The notes beneath the pieces were generated by a model. The model ran no database searches. It was not told the origin of the DNA and was given only the letters and a program-made list of their open reading frames with translations. From NCBI RefSeq assembly GCF_040958095.1, contig NC_091150.1:63730591-63794590 (forward strand): a DNA stretch of 64,000 nt, written 5' to 3'. Shown here one piece after another: positions 10,206-22,865 of the stretch (position 1 is its first letter; every line of letters starts with the position of its first letter). The position numbers and the translations under genes were made by a program. This stretch comes from Procambarus clarkii. Taxonomy: Eukaryota; Arthropoda; Malacostraca; Decapoda; Cambaridae.

Positions 10206-13200
10206 ATTTTTGAGAGTTATTCTAGTGGCTAGGCTCGAGATAACGCATCAGCCACTACATTGTCTCGCCCTCTTATGTGCATTATCACCAGGTCATACTC
10301 TTGGAGCGATAAAAACCATCTGGTTAATCTCTGGTTTGCATGCTTCATTTTCTTCAGGAAAACTAGGGGATTATGGTCTGTATACACTGTCACTGGGTGT
10401 CCCCCCACCCAACTCACATACACTTCAAAATGTTTCAATGCCATCACCAGGGCCAAAGTCTCTTTCTCGACTGTACTGTACGACCTCTGGTGCTTAACGA
10501 ACTTCTTCGAGAAGAAGGACACGGGGCGGTAAATTCAATCATTCTGCTGCGTCAGTACAGCTCCGGCCCCTATATCACTGGCATCTACAAATAATGTAAA
10601 CGGCGCTTCAAAATCTGGCGACACTAGTACAGGTGCCTCAGTCAACAGTCTTTTGGTCTTCTCAAACGCTTCTTGTGCTGTTCCATTCCACTCCCACTTC
10701 TTGCTCTTTGATAGCAAACTCGTCATAGGAGCGGCTATGGTGGAAAAATTTTCACAGAACTTCCGGTAATACCCAATCATACCGAGGTATCTCAACAATT
10801 CTTTCTTACTCCTGGGCACCGGGAAGTTGTCAATGGCCTCCACCTTGGTTCTTACCGGAGCAACCTCGCCTTGCCCTACTATATATCCAAGGTACTCCAG
10901 GCGGGCTCTCCCGAACTCGCTTTTTGCCAAGTTGATCTTCATGTTGGCCTTCTCCAACCGATCGAACAAATCTAAAGGTCGATCCACGTGATCCTTCCAG
11001 GAATCAGCGAACACCACAATATCATCGATGTACACTGCACATCCGGTCGCGCCCTGTAATACCTGATTCATTACTCGTTGAAAACAACTACCACTATTCT
11101 TCATTCCGAACGGCACCACTTTATATTGGTACAAGCCGTTGGGTGTCACGAACGCTGAGATCCTCTTGGCCTCCTCAGACAGGGGAATCTGGTAGTATCC
11201 CTTCAACAGGTCTATCTTCGAGACATACCGTGCACTCCCAATCCGATCTATGCAATCGTCAATGCGCGGTATCGGAAACGAGTCAGCGACCGTGAGTGCA
11301 TTCACTTTCCTGTAATCGGTGCAGAACCGGTACGTGCCATCACTCTTCTTCACGAGGAGGCACGGCGAACTCCAGTCACTGTCGCTAACCTCTGCCAAGT
11401 CGTTATCTAGCAGATACTTCACTTCTGCTCTCATTGCCGCTGCTTTCTCCGGGTTAACTCTGTAAGGGTGCTGCTTGATGGGCTCAGCAATCCCTACATT
11501 CACTTCGTGCACCGTTCCGCGGTGTCTTCTAGGCACGTCCGTGAATAACGACTTATTCCTCCGTAGGATCTCCACTAGCTCCTGGCGTTGGTCATCCCCC
11601 AAATGACCCAGACGCTCACCTATCTTGGCCAGGCTTTCTGTATTTGATATCTTCGCGCCATCGGCCCTCTCTAACTTACAGTTCTCCTCTTCTATCCCTT
11701 TGCCGTCTCCTCCACACAGCACCGTCGCCTGCAATGGGGTTTCCATCGGTTCTTCATCGCCTAGAGGCTTATCTCTGTCATAGTACCTCTTTATCATGTT
11801 CACGTGGCAAACCTGTGACTTCCTCGGACGATCTGGCATGTGGATTACATAATTCACATCCCCTAATACCTTCTGGATGGTATATGGTCCACAAAATCTC
11901 GACTCGTATATACTTCCTTTTACCGGTAGCAGGTCTAACACCTGATCTCCTTCTTGAAATTTCCTGCCCTTCGCCTTCCTGCCGTGGTACCTTACCATCT
12001 CTGCCTGGGATGTCCTCAAATTTTCCTTGGCCAAATCTCTGGCCCTAGAGAGTCGCTCTCTAAAAGTCTTCACATATTTTCGCACGTCCACCTTAGGCCT
12101 ATCCACGGTGAGCTGCTCCTTCAGCGCGCCCACTGGGCTCCTCACGGAGTGTCCGTACACCAGTTGAAATGGGGTGAATCCGAGTGATTCTACTACCGCA
12201 TCCCTGATGGCGAACAACACGGATGGTAATGCCTCGTCCCAACTACTCCCTTCCTCAGCGCAGTATATCCTCAACAAGCTCTTTAGTGTTCCATGGAAAC
12301 GCTCCAATGCTCCCTGCGACTGAGGGTGATACGGTGACGAGCGCACTTGCTCTACTCTCCATCCTTTCACAGTTTCCCTAAACAACTTCGACTGGAAGAC
12401 ACTCCCCTGGTCCGTCTGGATAACCTTGGGCATTCCTACCCACGCAATGTAGTTCTGTAGTCTATCCAGAACGGCTCTCGACGTCACTCTTCTCAGGGGG
12501 ATTGCTTCAGGGAAACGGGTGGCCGTGCACATTATGGTCAGTAACTACTCGTGGCCTTTTCTGGTCCTCGGCAACGGACCTACACAATCTATCAAGACTC
12601 TCTCAAAAGGCTCGCCAAATGCCGGTATGGGCTTTAAGTGTGCCTTTGGTATAGCCGGAGCCGGCTTACCTGCACGTTGGCACGCCAAACATGTCCTACA
12701 ATATTTCTTTACCTCGTTCCACACGTTCGGAACGAGGTAGAAATGCTCCTGCACCTTATTTAAGGTCTTCTTCACCCCTAAATGCCCTGCCATATCTACG
12801 GAGTGGGCTAGTTCTAACACAGCCGCCCTAAACTCCTTCGGCACTAACACTTGGTGCTTCTCCAACCATACCTTATCTGCGCCGGCTTTGTCCGGTCGCC
12901 ATTTCCTCATTAGTACATCATCGTCCAAGTAGTAATACACGGGGGACTCTGGACATGAATTTCCCCCTTTTGCCTCCCTGATTAGATCTATAAACTCCTC
13001 TTTCTGAGCCCTAATCAGGTCCGCTCGGTTCACGCTGAACTTTTCAGGTAGGGTCATTTTCATTTCCTGTCTCCTCGAATCCTCATTCTTCTGAGCTCGA
13101 TCTTCGTCGAACAGCCGAGACATGTCCATGTTGACCTCCTCCCTTGGTGGAGTCGACACTGCCATATTATCTCCAATGTCTTCCTCGGCGGCTACGTCCG

Positions 13201-15419
13201 ACTCTGTCACTACACAGGCCGGGTATACGATGACTTGACTGTCCTCTGCCTCATCTTCAAGGATGCTGGCTAGATCTATCTTGTCCGGCGTTCCACTTGT
13301 ACCGCGGTCCTTCTGGTTCACCTCCGGCACAGCTTTTACTATCAGCTCTGGCAGCACCTTGGACCCACACAAGTCGTTCCCCAGGATCACTTGGGCTCCT
13401 GGAACAGGTATGTTGGGGCACACTCCCAACATCACCTCCGCCGACAAATAATCTGACTTCAACTGGACAGCACACACGGGCATGTCACTCTTAGACAACA
13501 ACCCATGAACCTTTATCCTCCTACTGCCAGCTAACAGTCGATCATTTCTTATTAGGCCTCTCAGAATCAAGCTCTGATTGGCTCCAGTATCCCTGAGGAT
13601 ACTAACCTCCACCTCGGGTTGATATTCTATGCCGACCCAACCTTTACTAATGAACGGCCTATACCGCTCGTTCATCAAATCTACCTTCTGTGGTTTGTCT
13701 TGTTGTACATCAACGTACTTCTTCCGGGAATCACATGTCGTCAGGGTCACGACTCTCTTGCCCTGCCGACAATCTCGCATCATGTAACCTGATCTGTTGC
13801 ACTTGTAGCATCTCATTTGGGAAAAATCTCTCCTATACGCCCCCGAGTGGCTCTGACTCTGCCCACTCGTATTGGAGTTCCTCGGGCCAGATGTACTACT
13901 CATACTCTGTGGAGCTTCATTGGACTCTTGTCTCCTTTGCACATTTTTATTTTCCTGCTTACCTCCAGCAGGCGGACTCGGCAACTTTCCTTCCTGGGGC
14001 TTAAAACTAGCTAGTCTGCTTGTCTGCCCCCCAAAACTTATTCCTCCCCAGACTCCACTGGGTCTGCTATTGCTGCGTCTCGCCTCGCTTTTCACTCTGT
14101 TCTCCCTCAAGCTCTTATATGCTTCGGTAATCATATCCGCCCTATCTGCGGCATCTTTCACCTCCTTTATCCCTGCTTCTTGGATCTTGAACTTTGTTTC
14201 GGGATGCATCATCTCCAAGAACTTCTCCATGACCATCAGTTGCTTCAGGTCAGCGTAAGATCCAACTCCAGCAGCCTCAATCCACTTCTGGAATCGTCTT
14301 TCCAGATCTCTTGCTGTCTCAGCAAACGTACATGCTCCAACTTTGATCATCTCTCTGAAGCGCTTCCTATAAGCTTCTGGGGTTAGCTGAAACGAGCGCA
14401 ATATGCTGCTCTTTACCGTGGCATAATCCTGGCACTCTTCCAGTGACAATTGGGTGTATGCCTCCCTGGCTGCACCTGTCAATCTTAACTGAACCAGCTG
14501 GGCCCATTCCTCCTGTGGCCACTCCTTGATGCTGGCTACTTTTTCAAAGTGCTCGAAAAAGCTCTCTGCCTCTTCGGGAACAAACAAGGGAATGTCCTTC
14601 TCCCTAACCCTAACATCTGGTGGGTGTGATACCTGGGTAGTGCTCTCTGGCAACCCATGTTCAATCCTTTGTTCAGCCAAGGTTCTATTCGCTTCTATCT
14701 GCATTTGTTTTGTTCTCTCTTTTTCTTTTTCGACCTGGGCTTTTTCTTTTTCGACCTCTAGTCTTGCTTTCTCTTTTTCTTTCTCCATCTCTAGTCTTGC
14801 TTTCTCTTTTTCTTTCTCTTGTTCCAACTCCAGTTCCCTTATTCTGGTTTTCTCTTTTTCTACTTCCAGTTTGGTTTTCTCTTTTTCCTTCTCTGCTTCA
14901 TTTTTCATCTGGAGTTCTAATTTCATCTTTTCCAGCTGGAACTGTCTCTCCTTGTCCTCTCGTTGTTGCTGCATCTGGAGCTCTAACTGGAATCTCTCCA
15001 AGCTCCTTTTTCGGCTATTCCTGCTACTGCAGCTACTCCTGCTGCTCCTACTCGATCCCTGAGATCTCACTTCATCCTGCCCATCATCCTCCTTTCCACT
15101 TTCAGCTCCTTTTTGGGCTCCTTGCTCTGCCGCTTCACTTTTGGCTCTTAACTGCCTCAGGATCTCATCCTTCATCCCAGCTACTTTAGATGCTTTCAAC
15201 CTGATGCCACATTTTTCTGCTATTTGCTTCAATTGATCCCTCGTGCAACCTTCCAAGTCCTCAGGCTTGCCTGACTCCACAAACGCTTGCACCTTATCCA
15301 TCTTTGTCCTGTGAGTCTTCCCAAGAGAGAGAGTAAACACCTGCAGTCACACAGTTTATCTATTTCAGCAAGGGTGTACAAATCCACTCTTGGACAGGGT
15401 GTGGGTGTGTCAGTTCACT

Positions 15420-15437
15420 ATCCCGGACAGGCCCCCA
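15420..15437 (-). other. Primer binding site, left unit
   Basis: The plus strand reads ATCCCGGACAGGCCCCCA next to the 5' LTR. That has the layout of a tRNA 3' end: T-stem CCCGG, seven acceptor bases, discriminator, CCA. It differs from animal tRNA-Pro (ATCCCGGACGAGCCCCCA, from memory) only at two adjacent bases. Confidence 0.75.
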
Positions 15438-15440
15438 ATT

Positions 15441-16044
15441 TATTATAGTCGTGGGTTGGTTGGTGTTGTCGTCGTTGATCCTTCTCTATGGACAACCCAA
15501 CCCACAACTCGGTAGAGTGCTTATACCTCCCTAGGAGATCACCCTTGGCGCTTCTGGCTCTTGGAGAGGGGCTCAACGTCACACGTTTAGGGGATGCGGC
15601 TCCAACACTTAGCCTCGTTGTCACGTGCACACACCCACTCGAGCCGCTGTGACTCCCCACTCTCTCCTTAGGTGATATGATCTCCTCAATCCCCTTTTGA
15701 CTTATTAGTATTACCTTCTACCCTGTCCACAGCAGTGGTTCTTGTTTCTTTCTCTCTCTCTCTCTCTTCTTCTGTACTATTTCATGGGAAGCCTCATTAG
15801 GACAAGGGCAAACACCAGCAAATTGGGATACATTTACTGGACAAAGCACATACACGATACATACACACATATAATAATAATGAATCCTATACTCTATAAT
15901 ATTACAATCAGGTTGCACTCCAACATCATCAGAACTCTATCATCTGCTTATCAAGTGGTATCCTATCTCCTGGTTCACCACCTGATACTATCAACCACCT
16001 CAAGTTGATCAAGTCTACATACACTGTTGCACTATCAACAGGAG

Positions 16045-16126
<82 letters not shown>

Positions 16127-17619
16127 TTAAATGTGTTCAAAGAAAATCAGCATTTAAATGCAATAACATATATCAGTATAAATGTTCATTGATGCACAAT
16201 AATGATCAATCGATCACTCTATCAGTCCTAGAACACATACATTTGTAGGTAATCCAGCCTACGACTGTAACTCTAAACTTCAGTATAAAACACTCCATGA
16301 CATAAGAAGGCAAACAACCACTCACCTCTCACTGCGTCTTGCACGCTAATGACAACCAAACACTATCAACTCCCTACAAGTAATCCACCAGAACTTCCCG
16401 TCCACCTCTGGAAGTTCACTACCCTGATATCTTCCGGGCTTCACTACCAGGATCCTCTGCAGCTCCTCCAGGCTGCTACCATGAAGTTTCCTTGAGCAAC
16501 TACGGTGCTTCACCCTTCTGCTAGGTTCCTCCACAGCTCTCTTGGCTGCTACACCGTGAAGTTTCCTCGAGCAACTATGGTGCTTCACCACCTCTACAGA
16601 AGCATGTGACACTCCTCTTCACTACTTCTCCTCACAGCTCGAGGTCCTCTGCTTCACTACCTTGGAGTCTCATCAATTACTTCATCTATGCTGGCTTCGA
16701 AGTTCTCAGCAACTTCTTCCCCAAAGACAAACCTGCAACCCATCGACACTCCAATAAAAACGTTTCCCATTAACACATAAACAAAAATAACCACACAATA
16801 TGCTTGCCTCAAACCTCTATCTGTCCTCTACATACAGTGAGAGTGGACTCCCCCGTTTTGGGCGGGTCCATACTCCACCTCGCCTGGCGGCGGTCCTCAC
16901 TCGCTGGGAGGGTCTTCCTCCGTCAGGAGCCGGGCTCCCTCAGTCGTCTGTCAGAGCTCAGAGGGGACGGACGTCGCTCCGTGCTCCTCCCTCTTCACTC
17001 TCCTATTTCAGGCTGTCTGCCTTATTAAAACATGTCTAACTTATAAATAAACATTGCTACTGTCGCTGGGCACACGACCAACTACAAGCAATCACTATGA
17101 ACTGGCGTATATCGTGCTTACCACAGATTAACTGGTCGAGGGCGCTTCTCCCTCTGACGGCGTCTGGTCACGGCGCTTCCACGGCCCACAATAATGCCTC
17201 TGGGCGATTTAATAAACACTTCGTCGACCAGGACTTGAGACCACAACGTTCCCAGCTCAGTTCCACAGCTGGTACGTCTGCACACTTCTCTTCTCTTCGA
17301 GATATATCACTAGGGGTTCCCTTCTGACGGGAGCTCAACGGAGCGCGGCTTTTCCCTGCGAGGTCTGGCACTCAAGTGAGGTCAAAGCCCTTCCAGAAGC
17401 GAGCCTCACGCCTCCAGCAAAATGTCCACATCTCCTAGCCAGTCATTTATCTGTTTTCTTCTTCATTGCCCATAATCTCAAACTGTTATACATATCCAAG
17501 CAACTATATTACATATGCGTTATCACCTCAATATTTGCTAGGCCTTCTAATCAGGTCAGGCTTGCTGAATAACTCTCAAGGAGGGAGACTCGTTTCTCCT
17601 GTAGGCTGAGATCATAACA
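15441..17619 (-). repeat. LTR 2 (shared middle LTR)
   Basis: It serves as 5' LTR of the left unit and 3' LTR of the right unit, with no target duplication at either edge. It is the longest copy because its AT dinucleotide tract (16,047-16,124) has about 39 repeats against 7-8 in LTRs 1 and 3. The rest is near-identical to its sisters. Confidence 0.92.
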
Positions 17620-17632
17620 CTCCCCTCCCTTT
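17620..17632 (-). other. Polypurine tract of the right unit
   Basis: Same AAAGGGAGGGGAG tract on the minus strand as in the left unit, directly next to LTR 2. Confidence 0.8.
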
Positions 17633-17655
17633 ATTTTTGAGAGTTATTCTAGTGG

Positions 17656-20600
17656 CTAGGCTCGAGATAACGCATCAGCCACTACATTGTCTCGCCCTCT
17701 TATGTGCGTTATCACCAGGTCATACTCTTGGAGCGATAAAAACCATCTGGTTAATCTCTGGTTTGCATGCTTCATTTTCTTCAGGAAAACTAGGGGATTA
17801 TGGTCTGTATACACTGTCACTGGGTGTTCCCCCCCAACTCACATACACTTCAAAATGTTTCAATGCCATCACCAGGGCCAAAGTCTCTTTCTCGACTGTA
17901 CTGTACGACCTCTGGTGCTTAACGAACTTCTTCGAGAAGAAGGACACGGGGCGGTAAATTCAATCATTCTGCTGCGTCAGTACAGCTCCGGCCCCTATAT
18001 CACTGGCATCTACAAATAATGTAAACGGCGCTTCAAAATCTGGCGACACTAGTACAGGTGCCTCAGTCAACAGTCTTTTGGTCTTCTCAAACGCTTCTTG
18101 TGCTGTTCCATTCCACTCCCACTTCTTGCTCTTTGATAGCAAACTCGTCATAGGAGCGGCTATGGTGGAAAAATTTTCACAGAACTTCCGGTAATACCCA
18201 ATCATACCGAGGTATCTCAACAATTCTTTCTTACTCCTGGGCACCGGGAAGTTGTCAATGGCCTCCACCTTGGTTCTTACCGGAGCAACCTCGCCTTGCC
18301 CTACTATATATCCAAGGTACTCCAGGCGGGCTCTCCCGAACTCGCTTTTTGCCAAGTTGATCGTCATGTTGGCCTTCTCCAACCGATCGAACAAATCTAA
18401 AGGTCGATCCACGTGATCCTTCCAGGAATCAGCGAACACCACAATATCATCGACGTACACTGCACATCCGGTCGCGCCCTGTAATACCTGATTCATTACT
18501 CGTTGAAAACAACTACCACTATTCTTCATTCCGAACGGCACCACTTTATATTGGTACAAGCCGTCGGGTGTCACGAACGCTGAGATCCTCTTGGCCTCCT
18601 CAGACAGGGGAATCTGGTAGTATCCCTTCAACAGGTCTATCTTCGAGACATACCGTGCACTCCCAATCCGATCTATGCAATCGTCAATGCGCGGTATCGG
18701 AAACGAGTCAGCGACCGTGAGTGCATTCACTTTCCTGTAATCGGTGCAGAACCGGTACGTGCCATCACTCTTCTTCACGAGGAGGCACGGCGAACTCCAG
18801 TCACTGTCGCTAACCTCTGCCAAGTCGTTATCTAGCAGATATTTCACTTCTGCTCTCATTGCCGCTGCTTTCTCCGGGTTAACTCTGTAAGGGTGCTGCT
18901 TGATGGGCTCAGCACTCCCTACATTCACTTCGTGCACCGTTCCGCGGTGTCTTCTAGGCACGTCCGTGAATAACGACTTATTCCACCGTAGGATCTCCAC
19001 TAGCTCCTGGCGTTGGTCATCCCCCAAATGACCCAGACGCTCACCTATCTTGGCCAGGCTTTCTGTATTTGATATCTTCACGCCATCGGCCCTCTCTAAC
19101 TTACAGTTCTCCTCTTCTATCCCTTTGCCGTCTCCTCCACACAGCACCGTCGCCTGCAATGGGGTTTCCATCGGTTCTTCATCGCCTAGAGGCTTATCTC
19201 TGTCATAGTACCTCTTTATCATGTTCACGTGGCAAACCTGTGACTTCCTCGGACGATCTGGCATGTGGATTACATAATTCACATCCCCTAATGCCTTCTG
19301 GATGGTATATGGTCCACAAAATTTCGACTCGTATATACTTCCTTTTACCGGTAGCAGGACTAACACCTGATCTCCTTCTTGAAATTTCCTACCCTTCGCC
19401 TTCCTGTCGTGGTACCTTACCATCTCTGCCTGGGATGTCCTCAAATTTTCCTTGGCCAAATCTCTGGCCCTAGAGAGTCGCTCTCTAAAAGTCTTCACAT
19501 ATTTTCGCACGTCCACCTTAGGCCTATCCACGGTGAGCTGCTCCTTCAGCGCGCCCACTGGGCTCCTCACGGAGTGTCCGTACACCAGTTGAAATGGGGT
19601 GAATCCGAGTGATTCTACTACCGCATCCCTGATGGCGAACAACACGGATGGTAATGCCTCGTCCCAACTACTCCCTTCCTCAGCGCAGTATATCCTCAAT
19701 AAGCTCTTTAGCGTTCCATGGAAACGCTCCAATGCTCCCTGTGACTGAGGGTGATACGGTGACGAGCGCACTTGCTCTACTCTCCATCCTTTCACAGTTT
19801 CCCTAAACAACTTCGACTGGAAGACACTCCCCTGGTCCGTCTGGATAACCTTGGGCATTCCTATCCACGCAATGTAGTTCTGAAGTCTATTCAGAACGGC
19901 TCTCGACGTCACTCTTCTCAGGGGGATTGCTTCAGGGAAACGGGTGGCCGTGCACATTATGGTCAGTAAGTACTCGTGGCCTTTTCTGGTCCTCGGCAAC
20001 GGACCTACACAATCTATCAAGACTCTCTCAAAAGGCTCGCCAAATGCCGGTATGGGCTTTAAGGGTGCCTTTGGTATAGCCGGAGCCGGCTTACCTGCAC
20101 GTTGGCACGCCAAACATGTCCTACAATATTTCTTTACCTCGTTCCACACGTTCGGAACGAGGTAGAAATGCTCCTGCACCTTATTTAAGGTCTTCTTCGC
20201 CCCTAAATGCCCTGCCATATCTACGGAGTGGGCTAGTTCTAACACAGCCGCCCTAAACTCCTTCGGCACTAACACTTGGTGCTTCTCCAACCATACCTTA
20301 TCTGCGCCGGCTTTGTCCGGTCGCCATTTCCTCATTAGTACATCATCGTCCAAGTAGTAATACACGGGGGACTCCGGACATGAATTTCCCCCTTTTGCCT
20401 CCCTGATTAGATCTATAAACTCCTCTTTCTGAGCCCTAATCAGGTCCGCTCGGTTCACGCTGAACTTTTCAGGTAGGGTCATTTTCATTTCCTGTCTCCT
20501 CGAATCCTCATTCTTCTGAGCTCGATCTTCGTCGAACAGCCGAGACATGTCCATGTTGACCTCCTCCCTTGGTGGAGTCGACACTGCCATATCATCTCCA

Positions 20601-22765
20601 ATGTCTTCCTCGGCGGCTACGTCCGACTCTGTCACTACACTGGCCGGGTATACGATGACTTGACTGTCCTCTGCCTCATCTTCAAGGATGCTGGCTAGAT
20701 CTATCTTGTCCGGCGTTCCACTTGTACCGCGGTCCTTCTGGTTCACCTCCGGCACAGCTTTTACTATCAGCTCTGGCAGCACCTTGGACCCACACAAGTC
20801 GTTCCCCAGGATCACTTGGGCTCCTGGAACAGGTATGTTGGGGCACACTCCCAACATCACCTCCGCTGACAAATAATCTGACTTCAACTGGACAGCACAC
20901 ACGGGCATGTCACTCTTAGACAACAACCCATGAACCTTTATCCTCCTACTGCCAGCTAACAGTCGATCATTTCTTATTAGGCCTCTCAGAATCAAGCTCT
21001 GATTGGCTCCAGTATCCCTGAGGATACTAACCTCCACCTCGGGTTGATATTCTATGCCGACCCAACCTTTACTAATGAACGGCCTATACCGCTCGTTCAT
21101 CAAATCTACCTTCTGTGGTTTGTCTTGTTGTACATCAACGTACTTCTTCCGGGGATCACATGTCGTCAGGGTCACGACTCTCTTGCCCTGCCGACAATCT
21201 CGCATCATGTAACCTGATCTGTTGCACTTGTAGCATCTCATTTGGGAAAAATCTCTCCTATACGCCCCCGAGTGGCTCTGACTCTGCCCACTCGTATTGG
21301 AGTTCCTCGGGCCAGATGTACTACTCATACTCTGTGGAGCTTCATTGGACTCTTGTCTCCTTTGCACATATTTATTTTCCTGCTTACCTCCAGCAGGCGG
21401 ACTCGGCAACTTTCCTTCCTGGGGCTTAAAACTAGCTAGTCTGCTTGTCTGCCCCCCAAAACTTATTCCTCCCCAGACTCCACTGGGTCTGCTATTGCTG
21501 CGTCTCGCCTCGCTTTTCACTCTGTTCTCCCTCAAGCTCTTATATGCTTCGGTCATCATATCCGCCCTATCTGCGGCATCTTTCACCTCCTTTATCCCTG
21601 CTTCTTGGATCTTGAACTTTGTTTCGGGATGCATCATCTCCAAGAACTTCTCCATGACCATCAGTTGCTTCAGGTCAGCGTAAGATCCAACTCCAGCAGC
21701 CTCAATCCACTTTTGGAATCGTCTTTCCAGATCTCTTGCTGTCTCAGCAAACGTACATGCTCCAACTTTGATCATCTCTCTGAAGCGCTTCCTATAAGCT
21801 TCTGGGGTTAGCTGAAACAAGCGCAATATGCTGCTCTTTACCGTGGCATAATCCTGGCACTCTTCCAGTGACAATTGGGTGTATGCCTCCCTGGCTGCAC
21901 CTGTCAATCTTAACTGAACCAGCTGGGCCCATTCCTCCTGTGGCCACTCCTTGATGCTGGCTACTTTTTCAAAGTGCTCGAAAAAGCTCTCTGCCTCTTC
22001 GGGAACAAACAAGGGAATGTCCTTCTCCCTAACCCTAACATCTGGTGGGTGTGATACCTGGGTAGTGCTCTCTGGCAACCCATGTTCAATCCTTTGTTCA
22101 GCCAAGGTTCTATTCGCTTCTATCTGCATTTGTTTTGTTCTCTCTTTTTCTTTTTCGACCTGGGCTTTTTCTTTTTCGACCTCTAGTCTTGCTTTCTCTT
22201 TTTCTTTCTCCATCTCTAGTCTTGCTTTCTCTTTTTCTTTCTCTTGTTCCAACTCCAGTTCCCTTATTCTGGTTTTCTCTTTTTCTACTTCCAGTTTGGT
22301 TTTCTCTTTTTCCTTCTCTGCTTCATTTTTCATCTGGAGTTCTAATTTCATCTTTTCCAGCTGGAACTCTCTCTCCTTGTCCTCTCGTTGTTGCTGCATC
22401 TGGAGCTCTAACTGGAATCTCTCCAAGCTCCTTTTTCGGCTATTCCTGCTACTGCACCTACTCCTGCTGCTCCTACTCGATCCCTGAGATCTCACTTCAT
22501 CCTGCCCATCATCCTCCTTTCCACTTTCAGCTCCTTTTTGGGCTCCTTGCTCTGCCGCTTCACTTTTGGCTCTTAACTGCCTCAGGATCTCATCCTTCAT
22601 CCCAGCTACTTTAGATGCTTTCAACCTGATGCCACATTTTTCTGCTATTTGCTTCAATTGATCCCTCGTGCAACCTTCCAAGACCTCAGGCTTGCCTGAC
22701 TCCACAAACGCTTGCACCTTATCCATCTTTGTCCTGTGAGTCTTCCCAAGAGAGAGAGTAAACAC
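17656..22765 (-). mobile_element. gag-pol coding region of the right unit (Gmr1-like gypsy polyprotein, near whole)
   Basis: A frame of 1,601 codons starts at 22,765. In order: an N-terminal SAP-like helix-rich segment (residues 15-65), a Lys/Glu-rich coiled coil (about 110-235), a SCAN-like capsid segment (about 265-420, with LMVMEKFLEMM), a CCHC-type knuckle (about 508-521) and the aspartic protease motif DTGA (about 581). Integrase follows: a zinc domain (about 853-885) and a core with D-58-D-35-E spacing (about 916, 977, 1,013), then a GPY/F-like motif CGPYTI (about 1,148). The RT has SPCLLVKKSDG, FPIPRIDD, VVPFGMKNSG and YVDD (about 1,437), followed by RNase H (about 17,950-17,656) with VYTDHNPL and DNVVADALSR. 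Integrase ahead of RT is the Ty1/copia order, but the RT, GPY/F and zinc motifs are of gypsy type. It looks nearly whole, perhaps one break. Confidence 0.92.
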
Positions 22766-22844
22766 CTGCAGTCACACAGTTTATCTATTTCAGCAAGGGT
22801 GTACAAATCCACTCTTGGACAGGGTGTGGGTGTGTCAGTTCACT

Positions 22845-22862
22845 ATCCCGGACAGGCCCCCA
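22845..22862 (-). other. Primer binding site, right unit
   Basis: Identical to the left unit's site: ATCCCGGACAGGCCCCCA on the plus strand beside LTR 3, tRNA-Pro-like with two differing bases. Confidence 0.75.
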
Positions 22863-22865
22863 ATT

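Larger units (their letters stand above)
10193..15440 (-). mobile_element. Internal region, left unit: gag-protease-integrase-RT-RNase H (broken)
   Basis: Reading right to left: gag start near 15,340, coiled-coil Lys/Glu-rich segment (about 15,000-14,680), SCAN-like capsid segment (about 14,560-14,080), CCHC-type knuckle (about 13,810), protease DTGA (about 13,590), integrase zinc domain and core (about 12,780-12,290), GPY/F-like motif (about 11,900), RT (about 11,450-10,600), RNase H (about 10,520-10,229). Almost every position matches the right-hand unit. It is broken, with about one or two breaks, and counts as a very recent fossil. Confidence 0.9.

Noticed and set aside
14526-15062. Plus-strand Ser/Phe-rich frames (also at 21,951-22,487 and 50,070-50,786)
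   Set aside because: Antisense of the Lys/Glu-rich gag coiled coil; composition artefact.
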